Assembly (NCBI RefSeq): GCF_011405655.1 | Contig: NZ_AP022829.1 | Span: 2,713,001-2,777,000, forward strand | DNA: 64,000 nt | Reading direction: 5' to 3' | Source of the DNA: Adlercreutzia hattorii | GTDB lineage: Bacteria; Actinomycetota; Coriobacteriia; Coriobacteriales; Eggerthellaceae | Shown here: piece by piece, positions 24,540 to 32,122 of the stretch | Layout: each line of letters begins with the position of its first letter | Position numbering within the stretch: position 1 is the first letter of the stretch | Translations under genes and position numbers: made by a program | Notes under the pieces: generated by a model | The model's database searches: none | What the model was told of the DNA's origin: nothing | The model's input: only the letters and a program-made list of their open reading frames with translations

Positions 24540-26120
24540 TTACACGTCGGCGGCGGCGCTTACCGTGGCGCTTTCCAGCTCCTCCTGGGCGAGCTCGCGG
24601 TCGTACTCGCGGTCGATGGCGCTTTCCGGAGTCGGCGGCTTAATCTGGAAAGGCACCGCTGGCGTAAACAGGCTCACCACTGGCACAATCACGAGCGAAA
24701 GGATCATGCACAGAGCGCCGCAGTTGATGGGGCTCGCGATAAGCGGCGTGCCGCCGGACAGCGCCAAGCCCATGTTCACAGCCGTCAGGCCCACACCCAC
24801 GGCGAACGAGCACCACACGCTCGCCTTCGAAATGCGCCCGGAATACAGGCCCCACAGGAAGGGACCGAGGAACGAACCGGCCAGCGCACCCCAAGAGTAG
24901 CCCATGAGCTGGGCGATGAACACCACCGAAGAGTGGTACTGGAACAGCGCGATGAGCGCCGAGATGGCAATGAATACCACGAGCAGGCCGCGCATCCAGA
25001 CAAGCTGCTTCTTCTCGGACATGTTCTTGATGATGTTGCCGTTGATGAAGTCGATGGTCAGGGTAGATGACGACGTGAGCACGAGCGACGAGAGCGTCGA
25101 CATGGAGGCCGACAGCACGAGCACAATCACCAGGCCGATGAGCACGTCGGGCAAGGTGGACAGCATCGTCGGGATGATGGAGTCGTAGATGGGCGTGCCG
25201 TTGGCGGCGTACTCGATCTGGCCCTCGTAGAGGCGACCGAAGCCGCCGAGGAAATAGGATCCACCGGCCACCACGAAGGCGAAGATGGTGGAGATGATGG
25301 CGCCCTGCTTGATGGCGGGACCGGTTTTGATGGCGTAGAACTTCTGCACCATCTGCGGCAGACCCCAGGTGCCCAGCGACGTGAGGATGACAACGCCGAG
25401 CAGGTTGAACAGATCGGGCCCGAAGAAGCTGACGAAGGGACCTTGCATGGCCGAACCCTCGGCGGGGATCTGCGACAGCGAGATGATGGCCTCGGAGAAG
25501 CCGCCGTTGTTCAAGATGACCGCCACGATGACGGCGATGATGCCGAGCAGCATGACAATGCCCTGAATGAAGTCGTTCATGACCGTGGCCATATACCCGC
25601 CAAGCACCACATAGATGCAGGTGACCACCGCCATGCCGATGACGCACACATCGTAGGGCAGCGCGAAGGCCATGCCGAACAGACGCGACAGACCATTGTA
25701 GACGCTCGCGGTGTACGGGATGAGGAACACGAAGATGATGGCCGCCGCCGCGATGCGCAGGGCGCGGGAATCGTAGCGCTTGCCGAAGAACTCCGGCATG
25801 GTGGAGGCCTGCAGGCGATGGGTCATCTCGCGGGTGCGAGGGCCTAGGACCCACCAGGCGAGCAGCGAGCCAATGATAGCGTTGCCGATGCCGGCCCAGG
25901 TAGCCGAGATACCGTACTTGAAGCCGAACTGGCCCGCGTAGCCGACAAACACCACGGCCGAGAAGTAGCTCGTGCCGTAGGCGAAGGCGCTCATCCACGG
26001 GCCGACGTTGCGGCCGCCCAGAATGAAGCCGTCCACGGTGCCCGTGTGCCGGCGGCAGTAGATGCCCACCGCCACAGCCACGGCCACAAAGGCAATTACC
26101 AAGAGAACTTTCGCGATCAT
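24540..26120 (-). CDS. Sodium:solute symporter (SSS family)
   Basis: A membrane protein of 526 aa with about thirteen helices. The N-terminal region (GFILGGRNVGPWMSAFAYGT, then SYFSAVVFVGYAGQFGFKYG) and the segment RYDSRALRIAAAAIIFVFLIP are typical of PutP/PanF-like Na+ symporters. The solute (amino acid, carboxylate or vitamin) cannot be assigned. The soluble C-terminus of about 40 residues is acidic. AGAAGGAA precedes the ATG. It forms a pair of sodium-dependent transporters with the NhaC gene on the same strand but has its own terminator. Confidence 0.9.
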   Translation of the reverse strand: MIAKVLLVIAFVAVAVAVGIYCRRHTGTVDGFILGGRNVGPWMSAFAYGTSYFSAVVFVGYAGQFGFKYGISATWAGIGNAIIGSLLAWWVLGPRTREMTHRLQASTMPEFFGKRYDSRALRIAAAAIIFVFLIPYTASVYNGLSRLFGMAFALPYDVCVIGMAVVTCIYVVLGGYMATVMNDFIQGIVMLLGIIAVIVAVILNNGGFSEAIISLSQIPAEGSAMQGPFVSFFGPDLFNLLGVVILTSLGTWGLPQMVQKFYAIKTGPAIKQGAIISTIFAFVVAGGSYFLGGFGRLYEGQIEYAANGTPIYDSIIPTMLSTLPDVLIGLVIVLVLSASMSTLSSLVLTSSSTLTIDFINGNIIKNMSEKKQLVWMRGLLVVFIAISALIALFQYHSSVVFIAQLMGYSWGALAGSFLGPFLWGLYSGRISKASVWCSFAVGVGLTAVNMGLALSGGTPLIASPINCGALCMILSLVIVPVVSLFTPAVPFQIKPPTPESAIDREYDRELAQEELESATVSAAADV

Positions 26121-26193
26121 TTCCTTCTACTTTCCTTCCGTTGCGCGGATACGTCCGATGGCGCACACGACTTTTCGCCCGGGGCTACAAAAA

Positions 26194-26224
26194 AATAGCC
26201 ACGGGCGAAAACCCGTGTGCTATT
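26194..26224 (-). terminator. Terminator overlapping the stop of the small His/Cys protein gene
   Basis: AATAGC-CACGGG, loop CGAAAA, CCCGTG-T-GCTATT. On the minus strand it is followed by a run of seven T. The stop codon of the small gene (26220-26222) lies inside the stem, which supports that gene. Confidence 0.75.
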
Positions 26225-26507
26225 GGTATCGGAACTCAAATTGTGGGGAGACCTCGCGCAGGGACTGCTGGGCTTCATGCTGGCTGGCAACAGCGCGGGC
26301 CGCCTCGGCGATACACTGAGCCGCCTTGTGCGCACTGGCCAGCGCACACTCGACCGCGTCGGTGCAACACTGGGCAGCCTTATGCGCGCTCATGAGGGCG
26401 CAGGCCACCGCATCGCGCGACTGCTGGGCGATGTGCTGGCTTGCCACAGCGAGCGCCGCCGCATCCATGCCACCTTTATGTCCCTGAACGAAAATCATGG
26501 CCGACAC
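26220..26507 (-). CDS. Small Ala-rich protein with 17-18-residue His/Cys repeats
   Basis: A predicted protein of 95 aa (GTG start; an ATG three codons on may be the true start). Four similar units follow one another: AVASQHIAQQ, VACALMSAHKAAQCC, VECALASAHKAAQC and AVASQHEAQQ. Histidines fall at 25, 42, 60 and 77 and cysteines at 36, 47, 48, 54 and 65. A 17-18-residue period is five helical turns, so His and Cys would line one face of long helices, as in a metal-binding bundle. I know no matching family. No clear ribosome site is seen, but a well-placed minus-strand terminator with a T run overlaps the stop. The opposite-strand frame is considered less likely. Confidence 0.55.
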   Translation of the reverse strand: MSAMIFVQGHKGGMDAAALAVASQHIAQQSRDAVACALMSAHKAAQCCTDAVECALASAHKAAQCIAEAARAVASQHEAQQSLREVSPQFEFRYQ

Positions 26508-26647
26508 TTTAGCATAATAAAGTGTGTTTGTGAGTCATAATTTGGAAAAGCCGGCGAGAAGATGCTGCAGCCACGACTGTCGCGGCCATGGCTTAGAAGA
26601 TATCAGGAAGCCGTGATGACATTAAGTCCCTTTCGCGACTTCGAGTT

Positions 26648-26856
26648 CCTTTTTGGCTTGAAAATCACGAAAAATCGGCGCGATCGGAGTAGTAGAGACT
26701 TTTTTGTAATACGCCACCTGGGAAAACGAGCGCTTTTGTATTACTGAGAGGCCTTTTTGGCGCTCTTCGCCCGATCTTTCGTGATTTCTAAGCCAAAAAG
26801 GCCGCGGGAAGGTCTCTTTTAGGCCCCGTATCCGATCTTTCGTGATTTTGAAGCCA
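26648..26856. repeat. Three-copy repeat, two inverted and one direct
   Basis: The core CCGATCTTTCGTGATTT followed by NNAAGCCA occurs at 26771-26801 and 26832-26856 in the same direction, and inverted at 26648-26678. The first and second copies form arms of about 31 bp. A nested pair GTAATAC (26706-26712) / GTATTAC (26738-26744) lies between them. The third copy encodes the last residues of MenH. The rest of 26508-26818 contains no supported gene. Confidence 0.75.
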
Positions 26857-27850
26857 CATTTCGCGCCAAGGCATCTCCATCAAGAACATCTTCAGCGAGA
26901 ACGCCTTCAACGATTCCCGCAAAATTGGAAGAGGCTTCGAGGTGCGCGTTGTGGCCAGCATCGGGGACGAGCTCTGTGGGAAGGCCGGCAGCGCGGACGC
27001 GGGCGGTTACCGCGGAGTACTTCTCATCAAGGACGCCGGCAACGTAGAGCACCGAAACGCCGCGGTTGGCCAGGTCGGCAAGGACGCCAAGCGCAACCGT
27101 TTCGGCAGCTTGATGGTGAGCACCCCAGGCTTCCAGAGAGCGGGCCAAAGGCTCTGCATCGCGGGAGGTGCGCTCGGCTCGGATGGCGGCGTGCGCTTCC
27201 GCGGGAAGCGCACACTGGCTGGCGAACAACGGCAGCGTTTCCCACCAGTCCATGAAGGCCGCAACGCCCTCATCGCGAAGCCGCTGAGCCCAGGCGCCAT
27301 TGCGCTCGGCTAAGACGGCCCGAGCGGCTTCGTCGGCAGGCCCGAGCCCCGCGCTTTCTAAAACAAGCCCGGCCAGCGGCAGATTGGGATAGCGCACCAC
27401 GGTTTCAGCGGCGATGCGGCCGCCCATGGAATAGCCAACGAGCACGGGCGCGGCATCGACCTGCGCGACCAAACGCACGATGGCCGCCACCCGATCACAC
27501 ACCGCATCGAGGGAGGTCAGCGGGTCGCGCACCGCCCCGGAGACGTTTTTGGCATTCGCGTCGCCTTCCACGTCCTCCCCGTCTTCCCCGTCTTCCCCCG
27601 CCTCCGTACCTTCCAAAACTTCCTCAACGCTTGGCAGCTTGAGGTCGCCCTTGCACTCGTACAAATCGGGTGCATAGGTGCGGTGACCGGCCGCCTGCAG
27701 CCGCTGCGCTACCGCATCCCACGACGCAGGCGTTTGAGCAAACCCGTGCAGAAGGATGCAGGGGGCCATCCCTTCACCGGCAGATCTCACCACGGTTCCA
27801 CCGCGTCCCTCCGTAATCGTCCCGCCATCGCACAACTCACCCGAACCCAT
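26819..27850 (-). CDS. menH: MenH-type alpha/beta hydrolase (SHCHC synthase)
   Basis: An alpha/beta hydrolase of 343 aa that eliminates pyruvate from SEPHCHC to give SHCHC, the step after MenD. The oxyanion segment ILLHGFAQTPASWD, the nucleophile elbow GYSMGG (Ser141), an Asp in LYVAGVLDEKYS and His in VPDAGHNAHL are all present. Residues about 74-105 are an acidic insertion with repeated GED units not usual in the family, which makes it longer than MenH (about 250-270 aa). The start at 27850 lies 5 nt past the menD stop. The last codons lie in a repeat also found downstream of the gene. The menD linkage supports the assignment over a generic hydrolase. Confidence 0.88.
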   Translation of the reverse strand: MGSGELCDGGTITEGRGGTVVRSAGEGMAPCILLHGFAQTPASWDAVAQRLQAAGHRTYAPDLYECKGDLKLPSVEEVLEGTEAGEDGEDGEDVEGDANAKNVSGAVRDPLTSLDAVCDRVAAIVRLVAQVDAAPVLVGYSMGGRIAAETVVRYPNLPLAGLVLESAGLGPADEAARAVLAERNGAWAQRLRDEGVAAFMDWWETLPLFASQCALPAEAHAAIRAERTSRDAEPLARSLEAWGAHHQAAETVALGVLADLANRGVSVLYVAGVLDEKYSAVTARVRAAGLPTELVPDAGHNAHLEASSNFAGIVEGVLAEDVLDGDALARNVASKSRKIGYGA

Positions 27851-27855
27851 AAGCG

Positions 27856-30078
27856 TTAGCGCTGATAGGGGGCGTAGCGGTCGCGGACGCCGCGTAGGGG
27901 CAGGGCGACCTCGATGAGGCTTATGCCCGGCGTGCCGAGAAACTGCTCGTAGGCGCTGCGGAAGGCGCCGACCGTGTGCACGCTGGCCGAGGGGATGCCG
28001 AAGGCGGCGGCGGCTTCGGTGAAGCGCACGTCCTGGGGCGCGAGGAACAGCCGCTCGAAGTACGGGTCGGCGGAGGCCTGGGGCAGCATGTCGAAGATGG
28101 CGCCGCCGTTGTTGTTCAGCAGCACGATGACCAGCGACGGGGTTCCTTCCGGCCCACGGCGCTGGAGCAGCATCTCGCGCTGAAGCGCCAAGCCGGAGAG
28201 ATCGTGCAGCAGCGTGAAGTCGCCGGTGAGGAACGTCGTCTGGGCGAAATGTTGCGCTGCGCCCACGGCCGTGGAGACCACGCCGTCGATACCGTTCTGC
28301 CCACGATTGGCCATCACAGCCAGGGGCTTTCCGTCCTTTACGTAGAAGGTGTCCACGGCACGGATGCTCATGGAATTCGCCGAAAAGAGGCACGAGCCTT
28401 CCGGCGCCAGCTCGAGAAGCGAGCGCACGTAGGCGCCTTCCGTGGCCTCGGAATCGTGGGTGGCCACGCCGTCCCATTCCACAGCGAGAATGCGCAGGCG
28501 CGCCTCGTCGTTGAGGGCGACCCAGGCGTCAGCGAAGCGGCGCTGGGCCTTGCGGCCCTCGGCGCGCCATCCGCTGCGCACGAACCCGAGGGGTGTCGTA
28601 CCCACGAACACGTCCGTCGCCGCGTTGAAATCGCGCGTCTCGGCGACATCGACCGCCAGCGAGACGGGACGCGTGCGCTCGAGCAAGGCGGTTGCGCTCT
28701 TCGAGATAGGATAGCGGCCGAAGCGGATGACCACCTCGGGCGCGGGGCAGTCGGCGCGGGCGCAGAGGTTGTCGTAGTTGTCGATGATGAGCGGGTCGTC
28801 GATGGGGCGCAGCCCCGACAGCGGGTCGGCGAGCACGGGCAGCGACAGCTTGCGCGCCCAAGCGAGAATCTCCTCGGCTTCCGCCACGGTCTCGCAGGAG
28901 CCCTCGCCGGCAAGCACTAAAGAGGGCCGCTTCCACAACAATCGCTCGATGGCCTCGATGCTGGAAGGGGGCAATGTGCCGGCAGGGCCAACAAGCGGGC
29001 CCAGATCGAGACGGGCACCATCCTTCGCGGCGATACTGGCGTTGCGAGCGCCCAGAGCGAAGCAGTCGTGGGCGGCACGCTGCATGGCCTGCAGGTCAGC
29101 ACCGGCAAAATCGGGCTTGAGCGGGGCATCGAAGGGGAAGTTCACGTGCACGGGGCCGGCCAGGTGCATGCAGGCGCGGGAAGCCACCTGCAGGTTTGGA
29201 TCGTAGTTCACGATGTCGCCGGCCTCGTTGTAGAAGACAGACTGGAAAGAATCGGCCTCTTCAACGGCTGCGGCCGCAAAGTCGCCAGCAGTATCCCACG
29301 CAGGAGCATCGGCGGGAGCGTCATCGATCGCAGAATTCGCCGGCATCGCGACGGTAGCAGCAGGATCCATCGGCAGCGCGATGGTGGCAGCAGGATCCTT
29401 CGGCAGCGCGGCGGCCCCGGAGCCAGCTGAAACAGCAGCATGCTTGCCGAGGGAAGCCGCCGCGACCGCAGAATCCGTCCCTTCATGCACGCCGGTCGCC
29501 ACGGGCTCGCGCAACCCCTCCTTCACCGGCGCCGGCTCTCGGTAGGGAGCCAGCGTAGCCGTCGGGCCAAGCGCGGCGAGCACCGCCTCGCGAGCCGCCT
29601 GGCGGGCAAAGGCGATATCGCGATCGCGCCCGCGCGGCGTGGGCATGGCTCGGAAGGAGCGCACATGGCTGCCATAGGCCTTCAGCTGGTCGGTGGTCTG
29701 CGGCGCGCCGAGGCCCTGCAGCTGCGGGGGCCGGTCGCCAGACAGAACGATGAGCGGCACCCGGGACGTTTCCGCCTCGATAACTGCCGGGTAGTAGTTC
29801 GCCAAGGCCGTGCCCGAGGTGCACACGAGCGCCACGGGGCGACCGCTCGCCTTCGCAAGACCCAGGCCGAGAAAAGCAGCCCCGCGCTCGTCGATATCCA
29901 CGTAAACTCGCAGATCCTGGGGTCGGCGCTGCTCCAGCTCGTAGGCCGCCATGGCCAAGGCCGTCGACCGCGAGCCGGGGCTCACCACCACCTCGCGCAC
30001 GCCCCAGCGCACCATCTCGTCGAAAAACGCCGCCACGAACAGCGCGGTATCCTGCTGATGAGTCGTCGTTATGGGCAT
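27856..30078 (-). CDS. menD: 2-succinyl-5-enolpyruvyl-6-hydroxy-3-cyclohexene-1-carboxylate synthase
   Basis: A thiamine-diphosphate enzyme of 740 aa joining 2-oxoglutarate to isochorismate in menaquinone synthesis. The PYR domain starts TALFVAAFFDEM with VVSPGSRSTALA and the catalytic Glu of DERGAAF (Glu64). The C-terminal PP domain has GQNGIDGVVSTAVGAA and LLNNNGGAIFDMLP. MenD is normally about 550-580 aa; the excess is a low-complexity Ala/Pro-rich insertion (about 172-300) with a tandem LPxDPAATxA unit, placed between the PYR and central domains. The start at 30078 has AAGGAAG upstream. It lies between menF and menH in one operon. Confidence 0.95.
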   Translation of the reverse strand: MPITTTHQQDTALFVAAFFDEMVRWGVREVVVSPGSRSTALAMAAYELEQRRPQDLRVYVDIDERGAAFLGLGLAKASGRPVALVCTSGTALANYYPAVIEAETSRVPLIVLSGDRPPQLQGLGAPQTTDQLKAYGSHVRSFRAMPTPRGRDRDIAFARQAAREAVLAALGPTATLAPYREPAPVKEGLREPVATGVHEGTDSAVAAASLGKHAAVSAGSGAAALPKDPAATIALPMDPAATVAMPANSAIDDAPADAPAWDTAGDFAAAAVEEADSFQSVFYNEAGDIVNYDPNLQVASRACMHLAGPVHVNFPFDAPLKPDFAGADLQAMQRAAHDCFALGARNASIAAKDGARLDLGPLVGPAGTLPPSSIEAIERLLWKRPSLVLAGEGSCETVAEAEEILAWARKLSLPVLADPLSGLRPIDDPLIIDNYDNLCARADCPAPEVVIRFGRYPISKSATALLERTRPVSLAVDVAETRDFNAATDVFVGTTPLGFVRSGWRAEGRKAQRRFADAWVALNDEARLRILAVEWDGVATHDSEATEGAYVRSLLELAPEGSCLFSANSMSIRAVDTFYVKDGKPLAVMANRGQNGIDGVVSTAVGAAQHFAQTTFLTGDFTLLHDLSGLALQREMLLQRRGPEGTPSLVIVLLNNNGGAIFDMLPQASADPYFERLFLAPQDVRFTEAAAAFGIPSASVHTVGAFRSAYEQFLGTPGISLIEVALPLRGVRDRYAPYQR

Positions 30079-30153
30079 CGCCACTTCCTTTCGCGAATTT
30101 CGTCCGTCCATGATAGCGCACGAAACGCCCCCGGAGAGCCGCGCGACAAGAGG

Positions 30154-31461
30154 CTACGCGCCGAAAGCGGAAAGGATGGTGCGCAGCTTCAGATCGATTT
30201 CCTCGTACTCGGCGTCCGCATCGCTTTCGCCGACGATACCGCAGCCGCCGTACACATAACCCATCTCGCCGTCGAAAACGCCGGTGCGCAGGGCAACGGA
30301 GAACTCGCCGTCGCCGGCGCCGTCCACGAACCCGCAGGCCCCCGCGTAAAATCCGCGGTTGTAGGGCTCGATGGCACGCAGCAGCATCTTCGCCTCCCCC
30401 ACCGGCGTGCCGGCCACGGCGGGGGTGGGATGCAGGTCTTCCATGAGGTCGGCCAGCGTGATGCCGGCGAGCACGCGGGCGCGGGCCGGCGTGAACAGGT
30501 GCTGCACATGGACAAGCCGCATGATCTCGGGAGTGGCAGGCACGTCCACGTCGTAGCAGACGCGGTCGAGAACGCTGCGAATGAGCTGCACCACATAATC
30601 GTGCTCGGAGCGGTTCTTCCCATCGGCCAGAAGCGCCTCTGCCAGCGCGTCCGATTCCGCCGCCGTAGCTCCGGCAGGGCACGTCCCCGCCAGACACATC
30701 GACTCCACCACATCGTCGCGCTTGCGCACGAGAAGCTCGGGCGTGCAGCCGCAGAAAAAGACGTCGGCATAACGGTACAGAAGCACGGTGCCGCGGGCGT
30801 CGCCGTCGATGAGGTTCACGAGCAGATCCTTCGATGAGAAGGGATGCTCGGCCGCAAGGCGCAACCGCCGCGAGAGCACCACCTTCGACACCCGGCCCTC
30901 CCCTATGGCCGCAAGCGCTGCGTCCATGGCCTCGCCCCACGCCTCGCGGGAGTCGGGCTCAAGCGCAAACGGAATGCTCGTGCGCTGGCGGGTCGGCGCG
31001 GAGGCCACCATGCGCGTGAAGCGGGCCACGCGACCGGGGTACACCGGACCCAGCGAGTTCACCTGCAAGAAGCGCCCGCGCTCGTTCTCGATGAGCACGA
31101 TTTCCGGCAGCATGAAGCGAAGGCGCGGGAACGAGGCCATCAGCTCGTCGGCCGGCGCGGGATTGGTAGCGTCGAAGCGATTGAACGAGAAGAACACCGG
31201 CGGCTGGCCGGCGCCAGCCCCACCGGCGACCTCACTAGCAGCCGCACCAGTCGCAACCTCACGCAGCGAGCTGCCCTCGCCGTACTCGTATTCCACATCG
31301 CGCAAACTGGGCAGCGCGATGCAGCGGCCGAGTCCCATGTAGCGGCAGGCACGCTGCTTATCGTAGTAAACGAACTGGTCGGTGAACCCCTTCTGCAGCC
31401 AGCAGAACGCATCCACCAGATCCGCCTCAATGGGAACGTTGCATGTGTAAATTCGCGTCAT
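30154..31461 (-). CDS. menF: Isochorismate synthase
   Basis: A chorismate-binding enzyme of 435 aa that converts chorismate to isochorismate, the first committed step to menaquinone. The C-terminal half has the family motifs LAGTCPAGATAAESDA, KNRSEHDYVVQLI, HLFTPARARV, HPTPAVAGTPV and YVYGGCGIVGESDADAEYEE. The first about 110 residues are less conserved, as is usual. The start at 31461 gives the expected length; the long in-frame extension upstream crosses a decayed gene and has no ribosome site, though the site before 31461 is also weak (GAGATGG). It leads the menF-menD-menH operon, with 75 bp to menD. Confidence 0.93.
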   Translation of the reverse strand: MTRIYTCNVPIEADLVDAFCWLQKGFTDQFVYYDKQRACRYMGLGRCIALPSLRDVEYEYGEGSSLREVATGAAASEVAGGAGAGQPPVFFSFNRFDATNPAPADELMASFPRLRFMLPEIVLIENERGRFLQVNSLGPVYPGRVARFTRMVASAPTRQRTSIPFALEPDSREAWGEAMDAALAAIGEGRVSKVVLSRRLRLAAEHPFSSKDLLVNLIDGDARGTVLLYRYADVFFCGCTPELLVRKRDDVVESMCLAGTCPAGATAAESDALAEALLADGKNRSEHDYVVQLIRSVLDRVCYDVDVPATPEIMRLVHVQHLFTPARARVLAGITLADLMEDLHPTPAVAGTPVGEAKMLLRAIEPYNRGFYAGACGFVDGAGDGEFSVALRTGVFDGEMGYVYGGCGIVGESDADAEYEEIDLKLRTILSAFGA

Positions 31462-31553
31462 GAATCCATCTCGCTCACCGGCCGCGCGGCCATCGCAATA
31501 CCTTAGCGAAATTCTACCATGGGGCTGCGGGGGCGCGCATGGCAACAGGCACC

Positions 31554-31885
31554 TTACTCCAGCACTTGGAAGTTGCGAATGGCGGCGATGGGACTCACCT
31601 TGCCGCCCTCGTTCACGGAGCGCGCCATCATCTGGAACACGCCTCCTCCTCGGGCGTCCGTTCGAGGGTCCACCACACTCAGCGCACACTGTCGGTGCCG
31701 GCGGTGTCGTGACGCGTCCAGCTGGTGCCGCCGTCGAGGGAGAACTCGACGCCGATGGTGTTCTCGCCATTGATCTTGTCGGCGATGATGGCCCTGCGCT
31801 CAATGAGGAAGTCGGGCGGAAAGGAGACCACTATGCCGTCGGTGGCCTCAGGCTGAACGTCCCGCGAGCTCGCCTGCGAGGTATC
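31554..31885 (-). pseudogene. Frameshifted remnant of a sulfite-oxidase-type (Mo-co dimerisation) domain
   Basis: Reading the minus strand from 31885, one frame gives VSFPPDFLIERRAI, DKINGENTIGVEFS and LDGGTSWTRHDTAGTDSVR, then stops at 31679-31681. The next frame continues sensibly with LSVVDPRTDARGGGVFQMMA and ends KVSPIAAIRNFQVLE at 31554. The layout (strand with V-E-F-S-L-D-G-G-x-S-W, then GVFQMMARSVNEGGKVSP) resembles the C-terminal Ig-like domain of molybdenum sulfite oxidases, such as the end of the gene at 36305. A stop codon lies directly upstream of the first frame, so the catalytic part is gone. It is best read as a gene relic between menF and the flavoprotein. The remaining 31886-32122 shows nothing. 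Confidence 0.65.
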
Positions 31886-32122
31886 CTAATCCACAGCTCT
31901 CCCTTTCCCCTATGCGTTTTGGCTCAGCATAGCACCGGAGGAAACGTCAATGGCCCACACGGCCCTTCGCCCCGATGGCTATCCTCGGAAGAGCTACAAG
32001 GCAATGAAGCCATACCGAGAAGGCCAGGGAGGGAACGACCGACTCGATATGGCTCATGCGTGCTGCGGCAAAGGGCGCAGCAGCGAAGAAGGGCGCAGGC
32101 CTCAGTTCCGCCTCAGGGCCGC

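Noticed and set aside
26217-26540. 107-codon + strand frame over the small His/Cys protein
   Set aside because: It also shows repeat-like sequence because the DNA is repetitive, but no ribosome site or terminator fits it; the minus strand has both stop and T-run hairpin.
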